A model generated the notes under the pieces. It was not told where the DNA came from, ran no database searches, and saw only the letters and a program-made list of their open reading frames with translations. Of a stretch of DNA of 64,000 nt, positions 1-9,097 are shown piece after piece (the first letter of the stretch is position 1; the number at the start of each line of letters is the position of its first letter). A program made the translations under genes and the position numbers. Source of the stretch: Astrobacterium formosum. GTDB taxonomy: Bacteria; Pseudomonadota; Alphaproteobacteria; Rhizobiales; Xanthobacteraceae. Location: the NCBI GenBank assembly GCA_030848545.1, contig JAVDCA010000001.1, forward strand, positions 372,001 through 436,000, written 5' to 3'.

Positions 1-143
1 CTGGTCTGCGCGAGGTCACGGCCACGCTCCATTGCGTCGGACTTCCGGTCGAAATGCTCGCTGGCCCGTTCGGCGCCTTCGCGACGGACATCCCAGCCGC
101 CGCGATTGGAGTTGGGGACGACGTGGTAATCACGCTTTGGCAC
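1..143 (-). CDS. DUF2188 family protein, 3' part outside window
   Basis: A reading frame runs leftward off the window from a GTG at 143 and translates as MPKRDYHVVPNSNRGGWDVR followed by EGAERASEHFDRKSDAMERG. The HVVP...GGWDV...GAERAS..F..K.DA pattern is that of small DUF2188 proteins, which have no firmly known role. A GGGAG ribosome site lies about 5 bases upstream of the GTG. Only 47 residues are visible; the family is usually about 70 residues, so roughly a third is missing at the edge. The GTG start is inferred from the ribosome site and the family N-terminus. Confidence 0.7.
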   Translation of the reverse strand, partial: MPKRDYHVVPNSNRGGWDVRREGAERASEHFDRKSDAMERGRDLAQT

Positions 144-332
144 GGTTCGCTCCCAGGATAGGTTTTATCCATTGTTCCCGATGTGTTCTTGCGTGTCAAG
201 AGCTGCGCAATGCGTCATCCGCAACCTATTGGCGGGCTGGCTGCGCCCCGTCGTCGACACGCGCGTATCGCACTTCATGCAGCGAACGTAAGGCGCGAAT
301 GGCGAAGCACATTGCGCTGACCGGAGGCTGAT

Positions 333-366
333 GGCGGATCACGCTTCACTGATCCGCCCTACGGCC
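333..366. repeat. REP-like palindromic repeat, copy 1
   Basis: GGCGGATCA and TGATCCGCC form a 9-bp perfect stem around an 8-base loop, followed by CTACGGCC. The same unit recurs at 967 and 1586. Such GGCGGAT...ATCCGCC elements are dispersed intergenic repeats in Nitrobacteraceae-type genomes. This copy abuts the 3' end of the ParE-like gene. Confidence 0.85.
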
Positions 367-657
367 CTACGCTTGTTCGTCCCAGGGGTCGCGTGCGGCG
401 TGGTGGAGGTGCAGGATGTCCACCGCGTCGCCGCGCACGCGATAGAATAGTTTGTAGGGATAGGGGGCAAGCGGAGCGATGCGCACGTCCGGCCGGTAGG
501 TCGAACGCCGCATGCTGTCCGGCCAGCGGGCGATCTGCGCCACGACTGCCCGTACCCGTTGTTCCACACCCAGGCCGACCCCGGGGTAGTTGGCTTCGAG
601 CCAATGGATGATGTCGTCGAGGTCGCGAGCGGCGGCGTCGGACCAGACGACCTTCAT
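367..657 (-). CDS. ParE/RelE-type toxin
   Basis: This 96-residue protein has the ParE/RelE toxin layout: an N-terminal W-S--A--DL--I-WL helix pair (residues 5-24), a middle helix with the I-RWPDSMR turn (42-50), and a C-terminal strand set with PYPYKLFYRVRGD and ILHLHHAARDPW. Family members either poison gyrase (ParE) or cleave mRNA on ribosomes (RelE); the sequence does not decide which, although length and the C-terminal H-AR motif favour ParE-like. Its ATG overlaps the stop of the upstream antitoxin-like gene by four bases, so the pair is translationally coupled. Confidence 0.85.
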   Translation of the reverse strand: MKVVWSDAAARDLDDIIHWLEANYPGVGLGVEQRVRAVVAQIARWPDSMRRSTYRPDVRIAPLAPYPYKLFYRVRGDAVDILHLHHAARDPWDEQA

Positions 658-890
658 GCGCGCCGAAGCCGGGCGAGCAAGGCTTCAATCGCGACGTCGG
701 TGGCGACGCGGCCCGCATCGGCGTCGCGCAGGCCGCGCTCGATGCCGGCGATCTCGGCCGGATTCGGGGCATAGTCGCCTTGCGCGAGGCGAACATCGAT
801 GTCGCGCGCGATGCCGGCGAGTTCATCCTGGGCCGCAGCGGGCCAGGTCTCGACACGTTGCAACACGTCGGCGAGGGATTTTGATTTCAT
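654..890 (-). CDS. antitoxin-like protein paired with ParE-type toxin
   Basis: This 78-residue acidic protein is mainly helical and precedes the ParE-like toxin with an ATGA overlap. The segment WPAAAQDELAGIARDIDVRL resembles the short addiction-module proteins often found before ParE toxins in Hyphomicrobiales. No classical ribbon-helix-helix signature is obvious. The assignment rests mainly on position and size; by analogy it should neutralise the toxin and may autoregulate the operon. Confidence 0.7.
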   Translation of the reverse strand: MKSKSLADVLQRVETWPAAAQDELAGIARDIDVRLAQGDYAPNPAEIAGIERGLRDADAGRVATDVAIEALLARLRRA

Positions 891-966
891 GGGGAGAGAC
901 TAGCAGAAGACCCGACTTGGTTGAAGCGGGACGAAGCAAAGCCCAGTCGTGCGGGGGAGGGTTGGC

Positions 967-1026
967 GGCGGATCACGCTTCGCTGATCCGCCCTACGGCC
1001 GTGATCCGTCTTACGAGATACGGCCC
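967..1026. repeat. REP-like palindromic repeat, copy 2
   Basis: The GGCGGATCA / TGATCCGCC hairpin (967-992) is followed by CTACGGCC and then a partial second unit, GTGATCCGTCTTACG...TACGGCC. It lies directly downstream of the DUF2442 gene and resembles the copies at 333 and 1586. Confidence 0.85.
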
Positions 1027-1027
1027 T

Positions 1028-1276
1028 TCACGCGACACGGCCGGCCTGGATGGTCGTGTCGCCGCGCCCGGCGAGCAGGCCGGCGACGGAAATATCCTCG
1101 TCGAGCGCCTCCCAATGCAGGCCGGTGCGGCTCAATTCGACGCGCGCGCGTTCGTCCGCCGTCGCCGCGAGGAGGCGGGGGAACCAGGCCAGCGGCACCC
1201 CGAGGGTACGGCCATCGGAAAGGTCAACCCATAGGGTGTGCTCGTCAAAACGAACGGTCGTCGCCGAAATGCTCAT
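1028..1276 (-). CDS. DUF2442 domain protein
   Basis: This 82-residue protein matches DUF2442: a beta-strand pair containing LWVDLSDGRTLGVPLAWFPRL (about residues 15-35), a polar stretch with ELSRTGLHWEALDEDISV, and a C-terminal GLLAGRGD. DUF2442 proteins are commonly encoded just after DUF4160 proteins, as here, and the pair has been suspected to be a toxin-antitoxin-like module without proof. Its ATG lies inside the last codons of the disrupted DUF4160 gene, a 32-base overlap that suggests original translational coupling. Confidence 0.85.
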   Translation of the reverse strand: MSISATTVRFDEHTLWVDLSDGRTLGVPLAWFPRLLAATADERARVELSRTGLHWEALDEDISVAGLLAGRGDTTIQAGRVA

Positions 1277-1503
1277 GCCATGCCTGCAGGATGCGGTCGC
1301 GGTTGTCCACGATGGTGCGGATGATACGCGGAAAGGTCGCGGGAATTGAAGCCGTAGCTGTCGACGACGGCGACTTCGGGAACAAGCCGCACCTTGGCGT
1401 CGGAGCCTGCGCCTTTGACGTGGATATGCGGCGACTCCCGTGGCGAGCCTTCGTTGGAATAGAAAAAGTAACGAAGGCTGCCGTCACGAAAGACCACGGG
1501 CAT
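1245..1503 (-). pseudogene. DUF4160 gene with frameshift
   Basis: From the ATG at 1503, preceded by TAGGAG, one frame encodes MPVVFRDGSLRYFFYSNEGS, PHIHVKG and VVDSYGFNSRDL, the N-terminal two thirds of a DUF4160 protein. The expected C-terminal helix, RIIRTIVDNRDRILQAWHEH, lies in another frame ending at 1245. The frames switch near 1330, consistent with one extra base (or two missing) in the CTTTCCGCG stretch. It is therefore a frameshifted gene or a sequencing error. The downstream DUF2442 gene is intact. Confidence 0.75.
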
Positions 1504-1585
1504 GCCGTTGCTCCTACAGCGACCGGAGACTGACGGCTTCCTTGTAGCGTAAGAGCGAAGCGGTTTGCGCAAGTTAACAACAGGC

Positions 1586-1663
1586 GGCGGATCACGCTTC
1601 GCTGATCCGCCCTACGGCCCTGATCCGCCTTACGCGTTACGGGCTGATCCGTCTTACGCGTTA
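1586..1663. repeat. REP-like palindromic repeat, copy 3 with partial units
   Basis: A GGCGGATCA / TGATCCGCC hairpin (1586-1611) is followed by CTACGGCC and two decayed units of the form TGATCCGYCTTACGCGTTA. It separates the DUF4160 remnant from the AT-rich gene to its right. Confidence 0.85.
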
Positions 1664-2710
1664 GAGAAGGATGCGAATTGCATCGTAGATGCGGCTAGCA
1701 AAAATACTAGCAACTGTTCCTACAATAAGAGCAAGCGATATGCTGTATTTTATAATATCATAGTTTTTCCCATATCTTTCAAGGTATCTCTGCGAATAGT
1801 TGTTTATCGATATAAAGCTGGCTTTCCTAATTATAGCCAGCCAAAATAGTCCAGAAAGCACAACGATGCTTAGTATCGCTCGGCCGAACGGTTGCCATAT
1901 TGGAATTTCAATGGCAAGTCTAGCCGCTGTTGCCTCAATGAGAAAGTCAAGTTTGTCGTTAGGTTCTTTCAGTCTAGCCAATACTTCCGTAAGTGGGCCA
2001 TATTTGGTTGAGAGTTCAATGGATTGTAATGGTAACGTGCTTGAAAAGCCCCAAATCATTGAAATTAAGCCAAGCAATGTTGCAAGAGGAAACAAAACGA
2101 CGTTTCGAATTCTCCGTATTTCGATTTTCCAGCGAGATATCTCCTCAGTCCTCGAAACGATGTAATTTGCAATATGACTGCTTAGGTCTTCTCCCCAGGT
2201 TACGTCCGTGAAGCCGATGGAATACGCCAATTTTTCCTTCTCGCCGTCGAACGCTAAAAACGTTCTCGAGGACGGGTTGTCGAGTTTCTTTTCAACCGCC
2301 GACTTGTCTGTAAATGCAACAAAACGAAGCTCTTGCTTTTCTGGCTGCTTATTCAGGGGGAATTTAATTAAATATGACCACTTTAGATCAATACCGACCG
2401 AAAGTTCGTTAGACATGTCGTTCAGCGAGCGAAAGTCTGATCTGCTTTCAAGGCTCAATATTTTGCCATTTGCAAAATAAAACGCCGCAGAAAAAGATAC
2501 TATGTGTGCCTCGTTTTGAGCGGCAAGCCGCTGCTCTATGATTTGATCCAAATTTATCAGCCAATTCAGATCAATTTCGAAGCGGCGATCTTGAAAGCTG
2601 CGTTCAATAGACCGTCGCTGCCCGAGAAGATTAGCTATGAATTCCCCGAGAGCGCGGGTTTCCAACTGTAAAGCAATTTGATTAGAGGCTTCTTCCTTCA
2701 CTTCGCTCAT
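1661..2710 (-). CDS. hypothetical membrane protein, AT-rich
   Basis: This 349-residue protein is not recognised. Residues 1-200 are soluble, charged and mixed alpha/beta. Three hydrophobic segments follow, at about 203-224 (VVLFPLATLLGLISMIWGF), 277-294 and 322-340, suggesting a cytoplasmic or periplasmic domain anchored by three helices. Its DNA is clearly richer in A and T than its neighbours, with many AT-ending codons, which suggests horizontal transfer. It lies between repeat copies and nrdJ, with no operon partner. Confidence 0.6.
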   Translation of the reverse strand: MSEVKEEASNQIALQLETRALGEFIANLLGQRRSIERSFQDRRFEIDLNWLINLDQIIEQRLAAQNEAHIVSFSAAFYFANGKILSLESRSDFRSLNDMSNELSVGIDLKWSYLIKFPLNKQPEKQELRFVAFTDKSAVEKKLDNPSSRTFLAFDGEKEKLAYSIGFTDVTWGEDLSSHIANYIVSRTEEISRWKIEIRRIRNVVLFPLATLLGLISMIWGFSSTLPLQSIELSTKYGPLTEVLARLKEPNDKLDFLIEATAARLAIEIPIWQPFGRAILSIVVLSGLFWLAIIRKASFISINNYSQRYLERYGKNYDIIKYSISLALIVGTVASIFASRIYDAIRILL

Positions 2711-2755
2711 CGCCGTGGTGCTTTTCCTGAAGTTTGGAAAGAAACCTAATCACCC

Positions 2756-5700
2756 TCACGAACACCCCGTCGTGCTCCCGCACGTATCGCACTTCATACA
2801 AGTCCCGTTCCGCACCAGCGTGAAATTCCCGCATTCCCCGCACGGGTCGCCCTCGTAGCCCTTGGCCTTGGCCTCCGCCCGGCGCTCTCGCGCCGCCGAC
2901 TTGGCGTCGGGCTTGGCTTCGGCCCACGGCAGTTCCTGGCTCTCGGTCTTGAGCGCCGTCGTGCCGTCGACCGACGGGGCCGAAGGGGTGGCCGGGCTCG
3001 CGCCGCGGGCGGTGGCGCCGGCGGACGTGATCGAAGTCACGTTGGAGGCGCCCGCCGACGTGGTGGCGGGGGGCGACGAGGTCGAGGTCGTCGCGGCGCC
3101 GCCGGCCATCACCACGAGCTTGTCGGTGCGCGAGCGGGTCAGGCCGCGCGAGAGATATTTTGAGGCGCCCTCGGCCTGCTTGCCTTCGGCGACGCCCTTG
3201 CCGAGCGCGTCGAAGCCCGAATTCGAGGGGTCCACATGGGCGAGATCGAAGCGGGAGAGATACGACACCGCCAGTTCGCGGAAGACGTAGTCGAGGATCG
3301 AGGTCGCGTATTTGATGGTGTCGTTGCCCTGCACCGGGCCGGACGGCTCGAAGCGGGTGAACGTGAAGGCATCCACATATTCGTCCAGCGGCACGCCGTA
3401 TTGCAGGCCGAGCGACACCGCGATGGCGAAATTGTTGAGGAGCGAGCGCAGCGCCGCGCCCTCCTTGTGCATGTCGATGAAGATCTCGCCGAGCCGGCCG
3501 TCGTCGTATTCGCCGGTGTGGAGATAGATCTTGTGGCCGCCGACGACCGCCTTCTGGATATAGCTCTTGCGGCGGTCGGGCAGCTTTTCGCGCTCGCGCA
3601 GCACGGTGATGCGCTCGACGATCTTCTCGACCACGCGCTCGGCCATCACCGCCGTGCGCGCCGCCATCGGCTTGTCGATGAACGCTTCGATTTCCTCGTC
3701 GTCCTCCTCGTCGGCGATGAGCTGCGAGTTGAGCGGCTGGGAGAGTTTTGAGCCGTCGCGATAGAGGGCGTTGGCTTTCAGCGCCAGCTTCCACGACAAC
3801 AGATAGGCCGCCTTGCAGTCCTCGACGGTCGCCTCGTTGGGCATGTTGATGGTCTTGGAGATCGCCCCAGAGATGAAGGGCTGCGCCGCCGCCATCATGC
3901 GGATGTGGCTCTCGACCGAGAGATAGCGCTTGCCCGTGCGGCCGCACGGATTGGCGCAGTCGAACACCGGATAGTGCTCGGCCTTGAGGAAGGGCGCGCC
4001 CTCGACCGTCATGGCGCCGCACACATGGATGTTCGCCGCCTCGATCTCGCGCTTGCCGAAGCCGATGCGGGCGAGCAGGTCGAAGCTCGGCGCGTTGAGC
4101 TCCTCGACCGGAATGCCGAGTTCGTCGCGGCAGAAGGCCTCGCCCAGCGTCCACTTGTTGAACGCGAACTTGATGTCGAAGGCGGTCGGCAGCGCCTTTT
4201 CGATGCGGGCGATGGCCGCGTCGTCAAAACCCTTGGCCTTCAGGGTGGTGTGGTTGATGCCGGGCGCCTGGCCGAGCGAGCCGTGGCCGACCGCATAGGC
4301 CTCGATCTCGGCGATCTCGGATTCCTTGTAGCCGAGGACGCGCAGAGCCTCCGGCACGGCGCGGTTGATGATCTTGAAATAGCCGCCGCCAGCCAGCTTC
4401 TTGAACTTCACCAGCGCGAAGTCGGGCTCGATGCCGGTCGTGTCGCAATCCATCACCAGGCCGATGGTGCCGGTGGGCGCGATCACGGTCGTCTGGGCGT
4501 TGCGGTAGCCGTGCTCCTCGCCGAGCGCCAAGGCCTTGTCCCAGGCGCGCACCGAGTGCTCCTTGAGGCCCGGGAAGATGGAGCTGAGGGCGTCACAGGC
4601 CGCATGGTCGAGCCGCACCGGCGGCGTCTGCACGTGTTCGTAGCCCATCTTCTCGCCGCGGGCGGCGCGGCGATGGTTGCGGATCACGCGCAGCATATGC
4701 AGGTGGTTCTTCTTGTAGCCCGGGAAGGCGCCGAGCTCGCCGGCCATTTCCGCCGACGTGGCGTAGGAGACGCCGGTCATGATGGCGGACAGCGCGCCGC
4801 ACAAAGCGCGGCCGGCCTCGGAGTCGTAGGGGATGCCCGACGACATCAACAGCCCGCCGATATTGGCGTAGCCCAAGCCGAGCGTCCGGTACTCGTAGGA
4901 GAGCTGGGCGATCTCCTTGGAGGGGAACTGGGCCATCAGGACGGAGATTTCGAGCACCACCGTCCACAGCCGCACCACGTGCTCGTAGCCGTCGAGGTCG
5001 AAGGCGCGGGTCTTGGGGTCGCGGAAGGCGAGCAGGTTCAGCGAGGCGAGATTGCACGCCGTGTCGTCGAGGAACATGTACTCGGAGCACGGGTTCGAGG
5101 CGCGGATCGGCCCCGAGGCCGGGCAGGTGTGCCAGTCATTGATGGAGGTGTGGTACTGCAGGCCCGGATCGGCCGACGCCCAGGCGGCGTAGCCGATCTT
5201 CTCCCACAGGTCGCGCGCCTTGACGGTCTTGGCGACCTTGCCGCCACGGGTGCGCCAGTTCAGGTCCCAGTCGCCGTCGGCTTCCACCGCCTTGAGGAAG
5301 TCGTCGGTGACCCGCACCGAGTTATTGGAGTTCTGGCCCGAGACGGTGAGATAGGCCTCCGAATCCCAGTCGGTGTCGTAGACCGGGAATTCGATGTCCT
5401 TGTAGCCCTGGCGGGCGAACTGGATGACGCGCTTGATGAAGTTGTCCGGCACGCCCATCTTGCGCGCCGCCTTGATCTCGCGCTTGAGCACCGGGTTCTT
5501 GACCGGATCGAAGCAGTCGTCGCCGGAGCCCTGGCAGTTGACGCAGGCCTTCATCACCGCCTTGAGGTGACGGGCATTGATCTTGGAGCCGGTCACGAGA
5601 GCTGCGACCTTCTGCTCCTCCGAGACCTTCCAGTCGATGTACTTCTCGATGTCGGGATGGTCGACGTCGACGATCACCATCTTGGCGGCGCGGCGCGTGG

Positions 5701-6517
5701 TGCCGCCCGACTTGATGGCGCCGGCGGCGCGGTCGCCGATCTTCAAAAAGCTCATCAGGCCGGACGACTTGCCGCCGCCGGACAGCTTTTCGCCTTCGCC
5801 GCGCAGGCGGGAGAAGTTCGAGCCGGTGCCGGAGCCGTATTTGAACAGGCGCGCCTCGCGCACCCACAGGTCCATGATCCCGCCCTCGTTGACGAGGTCG
5901 TCATTGATGGACTGGATGAAGCAGGCATGCGGCTGCGGATGCTCGTAGGCCGACTTGGAGCGGGTCAGCTTGCCGGTCCTGTGGTCGACGTAATAGTGGC
6001 CCTGGCCGGGACCATCGATGCCGTAGGCCCAGTGCAGGCCGGTGTTGAACCACTGCGGCGAATTGGGGGCGACCATCTGCATGGCGAGCATGTAGGCGAG
6101 CTCGTCGAAGAAGGCGCGGGCGTCGGCTTCGGCGTCGAAATAGCCGGCCTTCCAGCCCCAATAGGTCCAGGTGCCGGCGAGGCGGTCGAAGACCTGCTTG
6201 GACGACGTCTCACCGATGATGCGCTCCTTCTCGGGCAGGGCCGACAAGGCCTCCTCGTCGGCGACCGAGCGCCACAGCCAGGACGGCACTTTCTCGTCCT
6301 CGACCTTCTTGAGGCGCGCCGGCACGCCGGCCTTGCGGAAATACTTTTGCGCCAGGACGTCGGAGGCGACCTGCGACCAGGACGCCGGCACCTCGACGTC
6401 GTCGGCGCGGAACACGACCGAGCCGTCGGGATTGCGGATCTCACTCACGGTCAGGCGGAATTCGATGCCCGCATAGGGGGACTGCCCTTCCTTGGTGTAG
6501 CGCCGCTCTATCCGCAT
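2756..6517 (-). CDS. nrdJ: B12-dependent (class II) ribonucleotide reductase
   Basis: This 1253-residue enzyme reduces ribonucleotides to deoxyribonucleotides with adenosylcobalamin as radical source, independently of oxygen. Diagnostic parts are the N-terminus [20 protein letters not shown], the active-site regions [20 protein letters not shown] and [10 protein letters not shown], and a C-terminal Cys cluster (CGECGNF...[10 protein letters not shown]) typical of long alphaproteobacterial NrdJ. A longer frame reaches back to 6592, but the ATG at 6517 matches family N-termini and follows an AAGGGCGAAG site. It is monocistronic, with a long untranslated upstream region carrying candidate NrdR boxes. 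Confidence 0.95.
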   Translation of the reverse strand: MRIERRYTKEGQSPYAGIEFRLTVSEIRNPDGSVVFRADDVEVPASWSQVASDVLAQKYFRKAGVPARLKKVEDEKVPSWLWRSVADEEALSALPEKERIIGETSSKQVFDRLAGTWTYWGWKAGYFDAEADARAFFDELAYMLAMQMVAPNSPQWFNTGLHWAYGIDGPGQGHYYVDHRTGKLTRSKSAYEHPQPHACFIQSINDDLVNEGGIMDLWVREARLFKYGSGTGSNFSRLRGEGEKLSGGGKSSGLMSFLKIGDRAAGAIKSGGTTRRAAKMVIVDVDHPDIEKYIDWKVSEEQKVAALVTGSKINARHLKAVMKACVNCQGSGDDCFDPVKNPVLKREIKAARKMGVPDNFIKRVIQFARQGYKDIEFPVYDTDWDSEAYLTVSGQNSNNSVRVTDDFLKAVEADGDWDLNWRTRGGKVAKTVKARDLWEKIGYAAWASADPGLQYHTSINDWHTCPASGPIRASNPCSEYMFLDDTACNLASLNLLAFRDPKTRAFDLDGYEHVVRLWTVVLEISVLMAQFPSKEIAQLSYEYRTLGLGYANIGGLLMSSGIPYDSEAGRALCGALSAIMTGVSYATSAEMAGELGAFPGYKKNHLHMLRVIRNHRRAARGEKMGYEHVQTPPVRLDHAACDALSSIFPGLKEHSVRAWDKALALGEEHGYRNAQTTVIAPTGTIGLVMDCDTTGIEPDFALVKFKKLAGGGYFKIINRAVPEALRVLGYKESEIAEIEAYAVGHGSLGQAPGINHTTLKAKGFDDAAIARIEKALPTAFDIKFAFNKWTLGEAFCRDELGIPVEELNAPSFDLLARIGFGKREIEAANIHVCGAMTVEGAPFLKAEHYPVFDCANPCGRTGKRYLSVESHIRMMAAAQPFISGAISKTINMPNEATVEDCKAAYLLSWKLALKANALYRDGSKLSQPLNSQLIADEEDDEEIEAFIDKPMAARTAVMAERVVEKIVERITVLREREKLPDRRKSYIQKAVVGGHKIYLHTGEYDDGRLGEIFIDMHKEGAALRSLLNNFAIAVSLGLQYGVPLDEYVDAFTFTRFEPSGPVQGNDTIKYATSILDYVFRELAVSYLSRFDLAHVDPSNSGFDALGKGVAEGKQAEGASKYLSRGLTRSRTDKLVVMAGGAATTSTSSPPATTSAGASNVTSITSAGATARGASPATPSAPSVDGTTALKTESQELPWAEAKPDAKSAARERRAEAKAKGYEGDPCGECGNFTLVRNGTCMKCDTCGSTTGCS

Positions 6518-7219
6518 CGTCTTCGCCCTTCGCCATCTCTCGAAGTCGGCTCTTCCTTGCACGGGGACAAGGCTGTCGCGCCGACACCGCATCCGTGCCG
6601 CGTGCCTGTCCGGCCCGCGTCACCCCATCAGCCCCGTTAATCTGTTAAACGCCTCGGTACTCGGTCACCGGTCGCCACCAGGGCGCCGACTTTTGCTTTT
6701 GCGGCACGGCGGCCAGTCATCCGGACGATCCAGAAGGGCAGCACGCAAGGCGTGCGCGTGCCACAACAATACCGCCCCTGGATGTGGCCTCGGCGGCAGG
6801 CTGTCGCAACCCTTTTGGGGTCGTCCGGCAGGTCGAGTACCGGCCGAACCAACGTCTGAAAGCTAGGCCCTTTACGTTGCGCACGTCAAGTTCTAGCGGC
6901 GAAATCTGAATCAACCGCTAAATCTTGTGTCCAACTGGTGAATTGTGGGGAAAGAATCGGGGAAGGCCGCAAGTATCGGATGGGCCGTCGGAATCCGGAA
7001 GGGGGCGGCGTTGCTGTCCCGTCATAAAACTTTCGCGGCGGTGACATGTGGCGGTGCGAGGCAATTAAATACCGGCGCGCGATGCGAGTCGTGGGCCTGT
7101 CAATGGGGGTCAGCGCGCACCCGGATGGGCAAGTCCCTCAGCCTCTTCGACGGTATTTGAGCAGGGAATCGGCCCGTCGGTACGCCCGGGGACGATTCGA
7201 AACGGGGTGCCGACGGGAA
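6518..7219. other. gene-free stretch upstream of nrdJ
   Basis: I see no convincing gene in these 700 bases. Short open frames exist but have no family resemblance or credible ribosome site. The stretch must contain the nrdJ promoter, and two NrdR-like boxes near 6884-6930 suggest it starts about 370 bases before the ATG. I looked for a cobalamin riboswitch, plausible before a B12 enzyme, and did not find the conserved B12 box. Confidence 0.5.
6884..6930 (-). promoter_or_regulatory. candidate tandem NrdR boxes
   Basis: The 16-mer at 6915-6930 (CCGCTAAATCTTGTGT) agrees with the palindromic NrdR-box pattern ACACWATATWTWGTGT at about 12 of 16 positions. A weaker match (about 8 of 16) starts exactly 31 bases to the left, at 6884-6899. 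NrdR, the repressor of ribonucleotide reductase genes, typically binds two boxes 31-32 bases apart. The sites lie upstream of nrdJ in its transcription direction. The long distance to the ATG is a weakness. Confidence 0.45.
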
Positions 7220-8365
7220 TCACCCTGCGGATTCGTCCGTCACCCCGGGCTCGGCCCCGTGGCCGTTGGGGGCGGCGCGCCGGATCGCGATGGCGGCGCG
7301 TTCGCGCGGCAGCGCCTCCGGGTGTTCGTCGCGCAGGAAGGCGATCAGCTTCTCGCGCACCTGGCAACGCAGGTCGAAGGCGGCGCCCGCCGAGGCGGCG
7401 GATACGAGCGCCCGCAACTCGATGGTGCGCGCGGTGGCGTCGGTGACCTGCAGGACGCAGGTGCGCCCATCCCACAATGCCGAGCCCTTGGCGATCTCCT
7501 CGAGCCTGGCGCGCACCGCGTCGACCGGGACGGCATAGTCGGCATGGATGGTGACGACGCCGATGATCTCGGAGGAATCCCGTGTCCAGTTCTGGAACGG
7601 CTTTTCGATGAAATAGGTCAGGGGCACGATCAGGCGGCGCAGGTCCCAGATGCGCACCACCACATAGGTGGAGGTGATCTCCTCGATCACGCCCCACTCA
7701 TTCTCGATGACGACGGCGTCGTCGATGCGGATCGGCTGCGTGACGGCGAGCTGAACGCCGGCGATCAGGTTCGAGAACAAGGGCTTGGCGGCGAGGCCGA
7801 GAATCAGGCCGGCGGCCCCCGCCGACGCGAACAGGGAGACGCCGTACTGGCGTACGGCCTCGAAACTCATCAGTGCCGCCGCCACCGTGAACAGCACCAC
7901 GACGGTGTCGGCGACCCGCTTGAGGATGCGCACCTGGGTGACGTGCTTCCGGGCCAAGAGATTGTCGCTGGTGTCGAGGCGGAAGCGCAGCAGATAGAAA
8001 GAAGTGGCGAGATCGACGGCGGTGAGCGCGATCCAGCCGAGCAGGACCACGAAGACGACGCCCAGGAAGCGCACGGTCCAGTCCGCCGCCTGCCAGGAGA
8101 ACGGCAGCGCCGGCAGCAGGATCGCGGTGACGAAGATGACGAGCGCAAGCCGGCTCGGGCCGCGAATGCGGCCGAGCAGAACGAGCACGAACGGCCGCTG
8201 GGCGAACAGGCGCCGCAGCAGGCGGCCGATCAGGGAGTGCAGGGCGAGGGCGGCCGCCATGGCGACCGCCAGCGCGATCAAGCCGATGATGGTGCCAGGT
8301 GTGTTGACCACGAAATCGAGGAAGGCCGCGGTCATGCGGTCGAGGAGGGATGCGAGCGAATCCAA
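7220..8365 (-). CDS. MscS-type mechanosensitive ion channel
   Basis: This 381-residue inner-membrane protein has hydrophobic segments near residues 22-45, 68-90, 98-118 and 155-175. Then comes the MscS pore helix and beta domain: GAAGLILGLAAKPLFSNLIA (about 186-205), the DDAVVIENEWGVIEEITSTY strand region, and NWTRDSSE. The C-terminal domain (270-360) has the usual alpha/beta fold. It would open under membrane tension to release solutes during osmotic downshock. It is diverged from E. coli MscS and may be a specialised paralogue. It stands alone, divergent from the NDUFA12 gene. Confidence 0.9.
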   Translation of the reverse strand: MDSLASLLDRMTAAFLDFVVNTPGTIIGLIALAVAMAAALALHSLIGRLLRRLFAQRPFVLVLLGRIRGPSRLALVIFVTAILLPALPFSWQAADWTVRFLGVVFVVLLGWIALTAVDLATSFYLLRFRLDTSDNLLARKHVTQVRILKRVADTVVVLFTVAAALMSFEAVRQYGVSLFASAGAAGLILGLAAKPLFSNLIAGVQLAVTQPIRIDDAVVIENEWGVIEEITSTYVVVRIWDLRRLIVPLTYFIEKPFQNWTRDSSEIIGVVTIHADYAVPVDAVRARLEEIAKGSALWDGRTCVLQVTDATARTIELRALVSAASAGAAFDLRCQVREKLIAFLRDEHPEALPRERAAIAIRRAAPNGHGAEPGVTDESAG

Positions 8366-8589
8366 TGGGCCTCCGTTGCGTCGCCGGGCCGACCCAGTTC
8401 AATGCGTTCGGCTCGCCATTGTTTCGCAGCCGCGGAACCCGACACCGCCGCGGGTCGGGCGGGGCCAGGGATTCGTGCAGGGTTTGAGACAGCTTGGCGC
8501 CGGTCCTGGACATCGCGGCGAGGCGGTGGCATGAACCCGGATCAGGACTCAAAGCTCCGATTAGATCTCGGGGATCCCGCGGGCGCACG

Positions 8590-9003
8590 ATGACCCTCAA
8601 GACGTTTTTGATCCGCTTCTTCACCTGGTGGGACAGCCAGACCTTCGGCACCCAGGTATGGACGTCCCGTTACGGCCAGTTCGTCGGCGAGGACGAGTAC
8701 GGCAACCGCTATTATCGCGGCAAGACGAAGAACGATCCGGCGCTGGGCTACGAGCGCCGCTGGGTGATCTACAACGGCGAGGTGGAAGCCTCCCGGGTGC
8801 CGCCGTCCTGGCACGGCTGGCTGCATGGAACCCACGATTTGCCGCCCACCGAGGAAAAGATCGCCGAACGGGCATGGTGGAAGCCGCACCGTCCCAATCT
8901 CACCGGTCTGCCCGGTGCCTACCGGCCGGCCGGCTCGACCCTGTCCACCGGCCACCGCCCGCCCGCCACCGGCGACTACAAGGCCTGGAAGCCTGGGCAG
9001 TAG
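8590..9003 (+). CDS. complex I NDUFA12 (17.2 kDa) subunit homologue
   Basis: The 137-residue protein is the alphaproteobacterial homologue of the mitochondrial complex I accessory subunit NDUFA12/B17.2. The family signature is clear: [12 protein letters not shown] (about 31-42), [22 protein letters not shown] and a Pro-rich C-terminus ending [10 protein letters not shown]. A longer frame from 8494 is open, but the ATG at 8590 gives the usual N-terminus [20 protein letters not shown]. DUF2155 follows on the same strand, the usual alphaproteobacterial order. It probably stabilises the peripheral arm of NADH:quinone oxidoreductase. Confidence 0.93.
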   Translation: [137 protein letters not shown]

Positions 9004-9097
9004 GCGCCCTTTCCCCGCCGCATTCGCCGTGTTAACCGGGGCCTTCGTTACCCCTGACGACCGCGCTGTCCTTTTCTGAGCCGGGACGCCATACGCG

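Noticed and set aside
3905-6640. 911-codon rightward open frame over nrdJ
   Set aside because: It is the antisense shadow of nrdJ in GC-rich DNA; the translation is Gly/Ala/Asp/Val/His-rich without family features, while the other strand is a clear reductase.
6945-7160. 71-codon rightward frame upstream of nrdJ
   Set aside because: No ribosome site of note, no family likeness, and Trp/Ser/Arg-rich composition typical of chance frames.
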